NCBI RefSeq assembly: GCF_042432805.1
Contig: NZ_JBHLWO010000002.1
Coordinates: 62,001 to 126,000 of the forward strand
Length of the DNA: 64,000 bases
Direction: 5' to 3'
DNA from: Olivibacter oleidegradans
GTDB taxonomy: Bacteria > Bacteroidota > Bacteroidia > Sphingobacteriales > Sphingobacteriaceae
In this document: piece after piece, positions 18,074 through 27,232 of the stretch
How positions within the stretch are numbered: position 1 is the first letter of the stretch
Layout: the number at the start of each line of letters is the position of its first letter
Notes under the pieces: model-generated
What the model saw: only the letters and a program-made list of their open reading frames with translations
What the model was told of the DNA's origin: nothing
Databases searched by the model: none
Position numbers and translations under genes: made by a program

Positions 18074-19999
18074 ATGCAGAGAACTAAACTTTTATTGAGC
18101 TTTCTAAGCCTATTCTTTTCACATAATATAATAGCACAACGGCTTGCTCCGAGGATTCCGAAAGACGCTTTCGTAGTGGCGACTATTAATGGGCGCAATT
18201 TTTTTGATTTGATAGGTATCGATCAATTTAATCGGTCGAAAATAGGACAGGCACTGATTGCCAAATTGAATAAAACAAATAATGGCAATCTACAGGGATT
18301 GGAAGATTTAGGTTTTAACCTAAATGCGCAGGTATATATTTATAGCACCAAAACAGATAGTATACGTTACTACGGTATGTCAATCCCCCTTAGGAGTAGT
18401 ACTAAGGTGGGAGACTTCCTGAAAACTCTTGGTCAGCCCCAAAAGCTTCAGAATGGTCATTGGATTTTAGATCTTAACGAAAAAAAACAATTGTTGATCT
18501 GGAATGAGCAAACTCTTTATTTACTTAGCGGAGAGTTGCGAAACAGTTTTTTTGAAGATGAAAAGACTGCTGAAAAATACGGAATAGTAAATAAAAAATT
18601 AAGTGATGAATATGATGAAGCTGCGCTTGATCCGGCACCCTTAATGGACTCAGTGGATGTCGAGTGGGACGCTGTTGATTCTTTGAATAAAGATGACTTC
18701 CCCTTGGATTCAACTGCTGTAGACAGTTATAATTTGGCCCCACCTGTGGCAGAACATGAAATAGCTGATGCGGCTCGCGACTCAATGTACGATGCTTACT
18801 ATGCAAGTATTGCGGCAGATGATTCGATAAAAAGCAGATTGTTGAAAGAATGGCTGTATCAGGAGGCTGTACGATTGGTCGAATCGCAAGAAGCATTCGG
18901 TAATCCGTCTTTTAAAAAATCGTATCGGAAAAATGCAATGGCAAGTCTTTGGCTTAGGGATATCAATGAACTCTATCAAGATTTGCTGCCTGGTGTGCAT
19001 AGCGCTTATGCTTCTCTTCTGGGGGTAAAGACTGAAAAAGTTGGCACTGGCTTTGAAAGCGCTAATGTTTATTTAACCTTTGATAAGAACACTGCAACAC
19101 TTGATGGCTCCATAGGGCTTTCGAATAACCTTGCCGAAGCCTACCGTAGGATATATAATCGGAAACTGAATAAAAGGTTCTTTAAATATTTGAGCAAAGA
19201 TGCCATTGCCTATACATCAGTAGCAATTAATACAGAGAATTACTTAAAAGAGCTGCCAATATTAATGCAACAATATTACGGTAATTTGCTTGGCCGATAT
19301 GAAAAGGAAATAGATCTAGGGTCTTCTATATTTTCACTTTTACTAGACGAAAAAGCGATTGGCAAAGCAATTAAGGGTGATGGTATCTTCGCTTTAACTG
19401 CTATAAAAGAACAGGAAGTGAAATATACGACCTACGAGTATGACGAGGATTATAATTCCGTTGAGGTTGAAAAGACTAAAAAAGAGAGTATACCCGCATT
19501 TTTGGCTATGTTTTCTTCTACTGATATGAACCTGTTCAAAAAAGCACTTGCCCTTGGGGTTGCTAGGGCCAAACTGACGGAGAATGAGGGTATTTATACA
19601 ATTAGCGGACTAAAAGGGCCGCTGGAAGTTCATGTTTTATTAAAGGACGGTATCATATTCTTTGGTACGGCACTAGATGATTTACGGAACATTCAATACA
19701 ATCGATATGAAAGTGACTTATCTTCCAAACACAAAAAATTGCTGAACGATAATAAGTTTACTCTTATTTTCAATAGTAAAAAAATGGTGAAGGCAATTAA
19801 TTCGTTGGAGATACCCGCCACCAAACAAGCCTTGGCGCTACAAGACAAAATTCAGGGCTTAGGCGACTTTTATTTTACTTCAAAGGGTGTTAAAGGTAAA
19901 AAAATGGTTGGCAGCTTCCGGGCCGAACTTCCAGGCTCGAAGAGAAATGCCTTACAATATATATTGGATGTAGTCGAAAGTACGGCTTTTAGACCTTAA
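18074..19999 (+). CDS. Large exported protein, DUF4836-like
   Basis: A 641-residue protein with a signal peptide (…HNIIAQ, about 21 residues). The start of the mature part, R-I-P-K-D-A-F-V-V-A-T-I-N-G, resembles the PKDA-type opening of DUF4836 proteins, a Bacteroidota family of unknown role. Residues of about 180-250 form an acidic, low-complexity Asp/Glu/Ser-rich linker, and the parts before and after look like globular repeats. It sits ten bases after the lipoprotein gene. Assignment to DUF4836 is by resemblance of the opening segment and is moderate. Confidence 0.65.
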   Translation: MQRTKLLLSFLSLFFSHNIIAQRLAPRIPKDAFVVATINGRNFFDLIGIDQFNRSKIGQALIAKLNKTNNGNLQGLEDLGFNLNAQVYIYSTKTDSIRYYGMSIPLRSSTKVGDFLKTLGQPQKLQNGHWILDLNEKKQLLIWNEQTLYLLSGELRNSFFEDEKTAEKYGIVNKKLSDEYDEAALDPAPLMDSVDVEWDAVDSLNKDDFPLDSTAVDSYNLAPPVAEHEIADAARDSMYDAYYASIAADDSIKSRLLKEWLYQEAVRLVESQEAFGNPSFKKSYRKNAMASLWLRDINELYQDLLPGVHSAYASLLGVKTEKVGTGFESANVYLTFDKNTATLDGSIGLSNNLAEAYRRIYNRKLNKRFFKYLSKDAIAYTSVAINTENYLKELPILMQQYYGNLLGRYEKEIDLGSSIFSLLLDEKAIGKAIKGDGIFALTAIKEQEVKYTTYEYDEDYNSVEVEKTKKESIPAFLAMFSSTDMNLFKKALALGVARAKLTENEGIYTISGLKGPLEVHVLLKDGIIFFGTALDDLRNIQYNRYESDLSSKHKKLLNDNKFTLIFNSKKMVKAINSLEIPATKQALALQDKIQGLGDFYFTSKGVKGKKMVGSFRAELPGSKRNALQYILDVVESTAFRP

Positions 20000-20018
20000 T
20001 TTATTAGTAAGTTTGGGT

Positions 20019-21323
20019 ATGAAGAAAAAAGTACTGATCGGTGTGTTGGCTATTCTTGGCGTGGGATTAACATGTTGCGGTTATTTGGTATATCGTCAAA
20101 AGCAATCTTACCAACAGTACATCCCAAAAAATGCGTCCACTTTGTTTCGTGTAAATGTGGATGCATTATTACGGTCAATAGCTTGGAATGCGGTTTTAAA
20201 TCCCGGATATTATTTTGACTCAGATAAGAAAAAGCACAAGAAATCTTTTGATTTAGGAGATTCGGGACTCCATATTCCGGCTAATATCTTTTTCTTTACG
20301 ATAGAGCCTGATGACGCCACATTTTTCTCGGTATTCAGTATCGATGACTTCGATGAACTTCAATGTTATACGAAAAACATATTAGGTATTTCGAAACTTC
20401 AGACTGTGGATTCACTTGTTTTCCAAGGAACTGCATTTAACGGAAAATTATGCTTGATGTTCACAAAAGACCGGTTAGCACTTTGTGTCTCGGCTTCCAA
20501 GGTAGAGAAATTCAACCTGCTTCGGAGCCTTATCCGGCAGGAGGGGAGCATGACAACTGTTGAGCAGTCGCCTTTTTACGAAGCAATTAAAACACAACAT
20601 GAGCTGGTCTATACAGACGGCGCTTCGATTATAGATGCGGATTTTGGACGGGGATCCTTATCACTTAGTGGAGATATCAAAACGGCTTTGGTTAAAGGTG
20701 TAAAGCGCTTATATCCAAAGCAATTTGAATCGAATAGCTTAATCAAATTCTGGCTAGCAGCAGACATTACGCCGCTATTGGCGCGGCAACGAAAATTTTT
20801 TGAAAAACATCACATCCCTGTCGATACCTTATTACGCTATTACGGAACTTATATGGATCTGGAATGGAAAAAGAATCTTACTCTTCAGCAGGATACGATT
20901 ATTACTTACGACTATAATGACAATTTCGAAAGGGTAGAGCAGCGAGTAGTTCGCAAAGAACGTGTCCCCGAAATCTATCTTTCGTTTCAAGCATCACCCC
21001 ATTTAGCAAATTATCTCCCGAAACAACTTTTTTATAAGTTTCAGCACGAAAGCCGAGCTGATCGTTTGTTCTTTGGCACGGGCAGAAAATACCAACAAAG
21101 TAATCGTGATCATCTTTCCAATGATTTTTTTTATTTATATATAGACAGTAAAGGTTTGAGGAATCAAGGAAACTATCCGTTGTTACCCCCATCTTTTAAG
21201 CGTCTTGAAAAAATGGAATTTAGCGCTCAAAAGTTGGCTGATGAGCATATTCATCTAGACGGAAAATTGCATTTTGAAAATAGCTCAGTCAATGGCCTGG
21301 TACAATTGCTTCGGGGTAATTAA
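20019..21323 (+). CDS. Membrane-anchored protein of unknown function, similar in design to its upstream neighbour
   Basis: From the ATG at 20019 the protein has 434 residues, with an N-terminal membrane anchor (VLIGVLAILGVGLTCCGYLVY) and a periplasmic body. The segment IPKNASTLFRVNVDALLRSIAW repeats the pattern of the IPKDAFVVATINGRNFFDLIG start of the preceding protein, so the two are probably distant paralogues. A second parallel is the segment TIITYDYNDNFERVEQRVVRKERVPE here against TTYEYDEDYNSVEVEKTKKESIPA in the neighbour. It ends one base before the convergent MFS stop. Function unknown. Confidence 0.7.
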   Translation: MKKKVLIGVLAILGVGLTCCGYLVYRQKQSYQQYIPKNASTLFRVNVDALLRSIAWNAVLNPGYYFDSDKKKHKKSFDLGDSGLHIPANIFFFTIEPDDATFFSVFSIDDFDELQCYTKNILGISKLQTVDSLVFQGTAFNGKLCLMFTKDRLALCVSASKVEKFNLLRSLIRQEGSMTTVEQSPFYEAIKTQHELVYTDGASIIDADFGRGSLSLSGDIKTALVKGVKRLYPKQFESNSLIKFWLAADITPLLARQRKFFEKHHIPVDTLLRYYGTYMDLEWKKNLTLQQDTIITYDYNDNFERVEQRVVRKERVPEIYLSFQASPHLANYLPKQLFYKFQHESRADRLFFGTGRKYQQSNRDHLSNDFFYLYIDSKGLRNQGNYPLLPPSFKRLEKMEFSAQKLADEHIHLDGKLHFENSSVNGLVQLLRGN

Positions 21324-21324
21324 A

Positions 21325-22716
21325 TTAAACCTTTCGCAGCCTATCCGTCTCTCTATCTTGCGCGAAGTCTTTTTTCAGCAGATATAATACCGCAAGGGCT
21401 GCTAGCAGCAAGAGGAGTGTCATTGAGGCAATCAACTGCTTCTTTGTACTTGGAAATATCGTATTTAATTGCATAATCAACGATATCAGTGATAAACCAA
21501 TGCCCGACCCAAAAAAATAAGACGTAGTGTTGACGCCTGAGGCCACGCCCTGGTGGTCAACAGGGATTTGATTTAATGCCATAACGGTTAAGCTGGGGAT
21601 TGATATGGCCATGCCCGCACCTGTTACGCAGGCAATCGAAAATACCAAATAAACAAATAAATGATAATGCATGCTGACGATTAACAGTAATGCTCCAAAA
21701 AACATCAATGACATTCCTAATCTGGCGATACGAATAATTTTAAAACGTTTGATTAAACAGGGCAATAGAAACCTGGATATCAAAGCGGAACCGACGCTAA
21801 AAGGAAAGAGTAGTAAGCCCGCCTTGGCAGCTGAAAATCCCAAAATTTCCTGTAGATAAAAGGAAAGAACAAGTAAATAGCTGAGAAAAAAAGATCCCAG
21901 TAGAAAAATTGCTTTATTGCCTATTTGTACATTGCGGCCCTTAAGTAGTGCAAAGTTTATTAAGGGATTTTTGTGATGTCGGGATCTTTTTATAAAATAC
22001 ACTAGGCTTAAAGTTATTAAGCTTAGCAATACAATAACCTGAATTGGTTTGTAGATAAGCGTTGGAATCGCGTGTATAAAATACGAAAGAAGAACAATGC
22101 AAAAAGATAGTATGATACCCGATAAAAAATCCGGTGGGATCGTATCGGTTGTTTGGGTGTCCGATTCCAATATGATAAAGGCTAGGATCAAGCTCATACT
22201 TATAATGGGAACGTTTATAAAAAAGATCCATTGCCACCCTAAGGAAGAAGCAATGATGCCGCCTAACGACAACCCACAGCCCGATCCAATGGCAGCGAAC
22301 GAACTGAATATACCCAGCGCTTTGCTTCTAGCAGCCTCAGTTACAAATGTATTTGTAATGATTGCCATGGCGGACGGCATGAGAAGGGCCGCACCTAAGC
22401 CTTGGATGGCCCGAAAAAAAAACAAGAATTCGAAGGAGTTTGCTTTGCCCGCGCCAATAGAGGTTATTAGAAATAACAAAGCACCGGACATAAAAACTTT
22501 CTTTCTTCCCCAAATATCCGCGAGCTTACCGCCTATAATTAGAAATCCGCCGTATAGAAGAACATAAATGGTTTGCAGCCATTGTGATTGCTCTTCTTTT
22601 AGATGAAAGTGTTTTTGTATTAGAGGGAGCGCAAGATTCATGATGGCAAGGTCCAAAGCTTCTAGAAAAACTGCTGAACAGGCAATAAATAATATAATCG
22701 AATTTTTGTTTTTCAT
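21325..22716 (-). CDS. MFS transporter, DHA2 (14-TM, EmrB/QacA-type) family
   Basis: A 463-residue inner-membrane exporter with about 14 hydrophobic segments. TM1 carries the DHA2 signature (LEALDLAIMNLALPLI). The loop after TM2 has GGKLADIWGRKKV, and TM5 has the antiporter pattern GSGCGLSLGGIIASSLGWQWIF. Such proteins export drugs or small metabolites in exchange for protons. The gene diverges from an Lrp/AsnC regulator 126 bases away, its likely controller. The substrate is unknown. Confidence 0.85.
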   Translation of the reverse strand: MKNKNSIILFIACSAVFLEALDLAIMNLALPLIQKHFHLKEEQSQWLQTIYVLLYGGFLIIGGKLADIWGRKKVFMSGALLFLITSIGAGKANSFEFLFFFRAIQGLGAALLMPSAMAIITNTFVTEAARSKALGIFSSFAAIGSGCGLSLGGIIASSLGWQWIFFINVPIISMSLILAFIILESDTQTTDTIPPDFLSGIILSFCIVLLSYFIHAIPTLIYKPIQVIVLLSLITLSLVYFIKRSRHHKNPLINFALLKGRNVQIGNKAIFLLGSFFLSYLLVLSFYLQEILGFSAAKAGLLLFPFSVGSALISRFLLPCLIKRFKIIRIARLGMSLMFFGALLLIVSMHYHLFVYLVFSIACVTGAGMAISIPSLTVMALNQIPVDHQGVASGVNTTSYFFGSGIGLSLISLIMQLNTIFPSTKKQLIASMTLLLLLAALAVLYLLKKDFAQDRETDRLRKV

Positions 22717-22842
22717 AAGCAGTGTTCTGATGCAAAAGTATGTGTTTTAAATTTTAAGTTGTTTTAATTGTTACTTTTGGGTAAATTTTCTGTTTTATTT
22801 GCTATATATAGAATATTGATCTTTTAATATGTCGTTTACTTA

Positions 22843-23343
22843 ATGGAAAAAGAACAAGGCGCGAAAGCATCGGTAAATTTGGATGCAAAGGATTATGAGA
22901 TATTGAAACTTTTGCAGGAAAATGCAAAGTTGACAATTCGAGAGATAGCACATAAGATTCATTTGAGTGCTACGCCCGTTCATGAGCGGATAAAACGCCT
23001 GGAACAGAACGGGGTTATTAAACGGTATACTGCTTTGTTAAATCATCGTGCTCTGGGAGAAAGTTTAACAGCCATTTGCTACGTTTCGTTAAAAGAGCAC
23101 ACCAAAAAGGCTGGCGCTCTTTTCGTTCAGGCCATTGCTGGCTTAGAAAGGGTCATCGAGTGTTATAATATCTCAGGCGAGTTCGATTTTATGCTGAAAG
23201 TCATTGCATCAAATATGGCGGACTATCACCGTTTTCATGTTGATGCATTAAGCGAAATACCGGGAGTTGGTAATATTCAAACAGTGTTTGTGATGGACGT
23301 TATTGTAGAACGGGAACGCCTACTCGTAAACAGCTTCATGTAA
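22843..23343 (+). CDS. Lrp/AsnC-family transcriptional regulator
   Basis: A 166-residue protein with an N-terminal winged HTH (about 15-65; LTIREIAHKIHLSATPVHERIKRL) and a C-terminal RAM ligand/oligomerisation domain (about 80-155; GLERVIECYNISGEFDFMLKV). These regulators bind amino acids or related metabolites. It is divergent from the DHA2 exporter, so the exporter may handle an amino-acid-like compound. Its stop codon directly abuts the stop of the convergent DUF2721 gene at 23344. Confidence 0.88.
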   Translation: MEKEQGAKASVNLDAKDYEILKLLQENAKLTIREIAHKIHLSATPVHERIKRLEQNGVIKRYTALLNHRALGESLTAICYVSLKEHTKKAGALFVQAIAGLERVIECYNISGEFDFMLKVIASNMADYHRFHVDALSEIPGVGNIQTVFVMDVIVERERLLVNSFM

Positions 23344-23799
23344 TCAGACATCTTTAGTTTTTGTGTCTAATTTTTTCTTCAAATAGTCAACAAAGGAAGG
23401 GCTTACTTTATCTTCTTCCATATTACTTAACTCCAGCTCAAGGGCTGTTGTACTTTTCTGTATTTCAATCAATGAAATAATAAGTGATATAGTAAAGAAA
23501 ATTAAACTGAGTCCGAAAAGCAGTTCGGCCCAAAACAACCATTTCAAAAATATGAATAGCATACATACAACACAGGCTACAAAGCTTAAAACACCATAGG
23601 CCTGCATATATTTAATCAAGCGTAATCGGTAGCGTAGATTTTTTATTTGACCATGAATGACACCACTTCGATTGTTTTCGAGATATTTGGCATGTAAACT
23701 TCTCACTAAGCTGGCAAGCGCTAAAAAGCGATTTGTGTACGCTAACATAATCAGGCTGATAGCTGGAAACAGCAGGGCGGGTGTGGTGATCGTAATCAT
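23344..23799 (-). CDS. DUF2721 membrane protein
   Basis: A 151-residue protein starting with the family hallmark TTPALLFPAISLIMLAYTNRF, then two close membrane segments (about 70-120) and a charged C-terminal tail. DUF2721 proteins are small inner-membrane proteins of unknown function. It follows the Na+/H+ antiporter gene by 35 bases on the same strand and is probably co-transcribed with it. Confidence 0.8.
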   Translation of the reverse strand: MITITTPALLFPAISLIMLAYTNRFLALASLVRSLHAKYLENNRSGVIHGQIKNLRYRLRLIKYMQAYGVLSFVACVVCMLFIFLKWLFWAELLFGLSLIFFTISLIISLIEIQKSTTALELELSNMEEDKVSPSFVDYLKKKLDTKTKDV

Positions 23800-23834
23800 T
23801 ATTATTGTGTTTTTTTCTATACTAAATTGCAGGC

Positions 23835-25439
23835 TTATTGTTTTATAAGCCTTGACTCCTCTAAATCTAGATTGTGTTCCAATTGCCTAATGACATGATC
23901 ATCATACTTTTTCTCTTTACGTAATTTATTAAGTCCTTCTCTTCGATGGGTGATTAGTTCCAACATGATCCGTCTGTATAACATCCGAACAGAAATCAGT
24001 TTTTCTTTCTTCTCCTGTTCTTGCAACGAGCTTTCGGTGGCGTCGATACTACGCTGTAGCTGTTCCTTGATTCGTGCGATGGTGGGATGTTCTTCCATCT
24101 CACGATCATACTTCCTGTCAAGATATTTGATACTTGATTTGGCCAATTGAAGACGAATGGCTTCCAACTGATCTTCCGTTGGAACATATTCATCTATCTC
24201 TTCAATCTTTAAAAGTTTTAGAAAAAAGGGCAAAGTAAGTCCTTGGAAAACCAAGGTGATAAGGATGACTACAAAAGTAATGAATAAAATGAGGTTGCGA
24301 TGAGGAAAAGCTTCACCATTTTCAAGTGTAAGTGGTATAGCTAATGCAGAAGCCAACGATACTACGCCACGCATGCCTGCCCATCCGATGGCAAAGGGCA
24401 ATTTAAAGCCGGGGCTTGTTTCTTTATCGCGTATTCTTTTGCTGACAAGGCGGGGTATAAAAGCAGCTAAATAAACGAGTGTAAGACGGAGTAAAATTAC
24501 GACGGCACTAATAATTAGCGCATATTGAATCGCCTCTTTCTTAGAATAACCCTCTAATCCATTTACGATCACGGGAAGTTCTAAGCCAATTAGAATAAAA
24601 ACAAACCCATTTAAGAGAAATCCGACAGTAGCCCATACTTCGGTGGCTTGTATCCGCGTATGATAGTTTAGGAAGTCTTTGGATCGAAAAGACAAGAACA
24701 GACCGCCACTTACCACGGCTAGGACGCCCGACCACTCAAAGGATTCGGCCACAAGGTACATGAGGTAAGGAGCTATTAATGTGATTGGTGTAGTTATATT
24801 GGACGATTTTGCTAAGTAGCGAAGCACGAAGTACAAGATATGAGCAATGACTAAACCAACAACAACACCCATTATCGATAACGTAGCAAATTCCAGAAGG
24901 GCTTCCTGCAATATAAAATGTCCGTTTAGAACAGCCGCTAAGGCAAAGCGAAATACCGTTAATGATGCTGCATCATTTACAAGGCTTTCTCCTTCAAGAA
25001 TAGCAAGACCTCTTTTAGGCATGGTAACTCCTTTTAACACGGAGGTAGCAGCTACGGCATCAGGAGGTGAAATGATGCCCCCTAATAAAAAACCCATGGC
25101 AAGTGTGAAGCCAGGGATAGTCATAACAGAAATATAGGCGACAGCCAGAGAGGTGAATAGTACTAAACCAAAGCCAAGTAAACCAATGGAACGTCTCCAC
25201 TTCCAAAACTCATTCCAAGAGGTATACCACGCTGCTTCGAAAAGCAAAGGTGGTAAGAAAATCAGAAATACCAAATCCGGGTTGATGCTTATCGCCCGTA
25301 CGCCGGGAATAAAACAAATTCCCAAGCCACCGATAACTAATAAGATAGGATAGGAAATTTTTAGGCGTTGACTTAACAAGTACAACATGGCCATGGCGAA
25401 AAATAAAGCCAATACTAAAAGCAGTTTCTCATGAATCAT
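23835..25439 (-). CDS. Na+/H+ antiporter, CPA1 (NhaP/NhaK-like) family
   Basis: A 534-residue inner-membrane antiporter with about 12 membrane segments. Segments typical of the CPA1 core include LLFEAAWYTSWNEF, GGIISPPDAVAATSVLK (cation-site aspartate) and LAILEGESLVNDAASL (the ND pair). A long, charged helical cytoplasmic tail (about 400-534) is probably regulatory. It exports Na+ (or K+) for protons, for pH and salt balance. The downstream DUF2721 gene is likely in the same operon. Confidence 0.88.
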   Translation of the reverse strand: MIHEKLLLVLALFFAMAMLYLLSQRLKISYPILLVIGGLGICFIPGVRAISINPDLVFLIFLPPLLFEAAWYTSWNEFWKWRRSIGLLGFGLVLFTSLAVAYISVMTIPGFTLAMGFLLGGIISPPDAVAATSVLKGVTMPKRGLAILEGESLVNDAASLTVFRFALAAVLNGHFILQEALLEFATLSIMGVVVGLVIAHILYFVLRYLAKSSNITTPITLIAPYLMYLVAESFEWSGVLAVVSGGLFLSFRSKDFLNYHTRIQATEVWATVGFLLNGFVFILIGLELPVIVNGLEGYSKKEAIQYALIISAVVILLRLTLVYLAAFIPRLVSKRIRDKETSPGFKLPFAIGWAGMRGVVSLASALAIPLTLENGEAFPHRNLILFITFVVILITLVFQGLTLPFFLKLLKIEEIDEYVPTEDQLEAIRLQLAKSSIKYLDRKYDREMEEHPTIARIKEQLQRSIDATESSLQEQEKKEKLISVRMLYRRIMLELITHRREGLNKLRKEKKYDDHVIRQLEHNLDLEESRLIKQ

Positions 25440-25521
25440 GTAGTAAAAATAAAAAGAAATTTCAAGGAAGGTAGGGGATGATGTAAGAACCGTTGATCGG
25501 CATGATGCCGCAATCGGATTT

Positions 25522-25554
25522 ATATTGGCGCAAGAAATTCACTTACGCCAATAT
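25522..25554 (-). terminator. Stem-loop after the SRPBCC genes
   Basis: ATATTGGCG (25522-25530) pairs with CGCCAATAT (25546-25554). It lies 11 bases downstream of the 25565 stop on the minus strand; the T-tract is weak. Confidence 0.5.
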
Positions 25555-25564
25555 ACGTATCTTC

Positions 25565-26029
25565 TTAATGCAAGCTTATTTCTTTCGGAAATTTATCGGC
25601 AATTAAATTTAGATTAATATTGTGCTCTAAGTAAGCTTTTAATCCATCTAAAACGGTGGTGAAACCGCCTGTATTGTCATTCACCGCCTGTACCAATTCG
25701 TTCCCTGTCTGCGGGAATCCGTAGTTTTTAATAACAACGTAAGTCCTGTTTTCATCGATCGCCGTAAAAAGAAAATCTACGGTTGTTGCGGGCTCGTTCC
25801 ATACAATGGATATTTTCTCGTTTTTAATTAATTCTTTTACCGTAACATCGCTTGAAACGTTGTACATTTCCCATTCCCAAGTAACAGTCTTTCCCACTTC
25901 TAACGGTCCGCTCGCTTTCGTAAACCAAAAGTTCTTAGTGATAGCCGGATCAATGAAAGCTTGGTAAACTGCTGAAACAGGTCTTCTTATAAGCATCTGG
26001 ACTTCAACTTGCGCTCTTTGATTTTCCAT
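25565..26029 (-). CDS. SRPBCC-fold protein, AHSA1/CalC family (second of two)
   Basis: A 154-residue cytoplasmic protein of the START-like/AHSA1 fold. It opens with a helix-strand (MLIRRPVSAVYQAFIDPAITKNFWF) and a central GKTVTWEWEMY strand typical of activators-of-HSP90-ATPase homologues. These bind hydrophobic ligands; the function of most is unknown. It follows another SRPBCC gene by 11 bases and both lie downstream of an ArsR repressor. Confidence 0.8.
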   Translation of the reverse strand: MENQRAQVEVQMLIRRPVSAVYQAFIDPAITKNFWFTKASGPLEVGKTVTWEWEMYNVSSDVTVKELIKNEKISIVWNEPATTVDFLFTAIDENRTYVVIKNYGFPQTGNELVQAVNDNTGGFTTVLDGLKAYLEHNINLNLIADKFPKEISLH

Positions 26030-26040
26030 AACGTTTTTAT

Positions 26041-26568
26041 CTATAATTCGGTTAATATTTCAGTATACTCCTTTTCCATTTGGTTATGTACACCCCAAAA
26101 ACCTGCCGGTTCGCGTCTTTCCAATCGAGCAACAAGAATGCCAAGATGGGTATGCCAACCGCTAGCTACGCTGATGCGTGCTTCGACAGCTTCTAAGTGA
26201 CGATGGGTTAATACTAATAATATCTTTTTTTCTTGTTTGTGAAGTTCGAACGTCACTTCCGAACCATCTCCCCATGTAAAAGTCAATAGATAGGGTGGTG
26301 TACACTGAATTACCGTGCCACTGAAGCTATTGCCGTGTTCATAACACTTATATTTGTCGGGAGGTGTCTCTTGATAGGATGATAGATTGGCGTGAACAAA
26401 ATGTAAATTGACCTTACCGCCAACTTTTAAGTCCATTTCGCCGCTGGCCAGCCACTTTTCTCTTTTATCAGATTCAGTAATGTAAGCCCATACACGTTCA
26501 ATGGGGCCTGGCAGTAAACGCTCAAAGCGAATAGTGCCTGGCGCAATGATTTTTCCATAATTTTCCAT
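26041..26568 (-). CDS. SRPBCC-fold protein, AHSA1/CalC family (first of two)
   Basis: A 175-residue protein with the AHSA1 pattern: FERLLPGPIERVWAYITESDKREKWLASGEMDLKVGGKVNLHF contains the entry helix and the W-L-A-S-G loop, and TLTHRHLEAVEARISVASGWHTHL is the C-terminal helix. It is in the ArsR-led operon. ArsR plus AHSA1 pairs are common in Bacteroidota, where the repressor often controls the SRPBCC gene next to it; the ligand is unknown. Confidence 0.82.
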   Translation of the reverse strand: MENYGKIIAPGTIRFERLLPGPIERVWAYITESDKREKWLASGEMDLKVGGKVNLHFVHANLSSYQETPPDKYKCYEHGNSFSGTVIQCTPPYLLTFTWGDGSEVTFELHKQEKKILLVLTHRHLEAVEARISVASGWHTHLGILVARLERREPAGFWGVHNQMEKEYTEILTEL

Positions 26569-26707
26569 ATTCGTATCATTTTTGTTTTAATTCTTTTTTA
26601 CCAATTGAGCATCCTGCCTAACTTGATATCATAGGTTCTAGATAAGAAGACAGCTAGATCCAAATCATAGACTAATGAGCGCTGCTCGTGTTCATTTTTT
26701 TAGAGAT

Positions 26708-27019
26708 CTATTCGTTGTTTAAAAGATCCTCTAATGTATCCAAGCGATCATTCCAGAACGTACGATACTTTTCTACCCACTCCGATACCTCTTTTAATGA
26801 ACGCAAATTTGCGTTACAAAAGCGCTCCCTGCCTTTCTGATGAATTGTTATCAAGCCACATTCAGTAAGAATGCGGATATGCTTTGAGACGGCCGGCCGG
26901 CTAATGTCAAAACGGTCAGCCACCGTATTCAAATTAAGTGGCTGTTTAGCTATCAATTGAATAATTGCACGTCTAGTAGGATCGGCTATTGCCTGAAATA
27001 CATCTCGTCTAGTTTCCAT
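26708..27019 (-). CDS. ArsR-family winged-helix repressor
   Basis: From the ATG at 27019 (METRRDVFQAIADPTRRAII) the protein has 103 residues. The recognition helix lies in NTVADRFDISRPAVSKHIRIL (about 38-58). The metal-binding E-L-C-V-C-D-L motif of arsenic/zinc sensors is absent, so it is not a classical metal sensor. The frame is open upstream to 27079, but that stretch is its own operator-promoter. It probably represses itself and the two SRPBCC genes 139 bases downstream. Confidence 0.85.
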   Translation of the reverse strand: METRRDVFQAIADPTRRAIIQLIAKQPLNLNTVADRFDISRPAVSKHIRILTECGLITIHQKGRERFCNANLRSLKEVSEWVEKYRTFWNDRLDTLEDLLNNE

Positions 27020-27033
27020 GTGTTTATTTATAT

Positions 27034-27080
27034 GTAACCATTTGGTTTCAAATTTAAAAAGAAACCAAATGGTTACCAAA
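27034..27080 (-). promoter_or_regulatory. ArsR operon promoter overlapped by a double palindromic operator
   Basis: On the minus strand TTTG (27080-27077) and TAaaTTTG (27056-27049) are 20 bases apart, a perfect Bacteroidota promoter. Two 16-base arms, GTAACCATTTGGTTTC (27034-27049) and its exact reverse complement (27061-27076), flank the -7 box with an 11-base spacer. Each arm contains its own palindrome, AACCA-2-TGGTT, and the centres are 27 bases apart. Repressor dimers on both would cover the spacer and the start point. Autoregulation by the adjacent ArsR is the natural reading. Confidence 0.75.
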
Positions 27081-27206
27081 TGTTTTTTACTTTTTTACTG
27101 ATTATTTTTGTTTTGACGGATGCAATGTAATAACAGACGATCTATATATTCGTTTTTTACCCTTAGAATGTCGCTTTTCTACCCGGTTAGCTATCCGATT
27201 ACCTCC

Positions 27207-27214
27207 TACCTTTG
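27207..27214 (+). promoter_or_regulatory. -7 promoter element of the DinB-family gene
   Basis: TAccTTTG ends 18 bases before the ATG at 27233. No good -33 match is seen. Confidence 0.45.
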
Positions 27215-27232
27215 TAATAAACACATTGGATT

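Noticed and set aside
22097..22567. Open frame of 156 codons on the plus strand opposite the DHA2 transporter
   Set aside because: It lies wholly within a well-supported transporter gene on the other strand and shows no family features.
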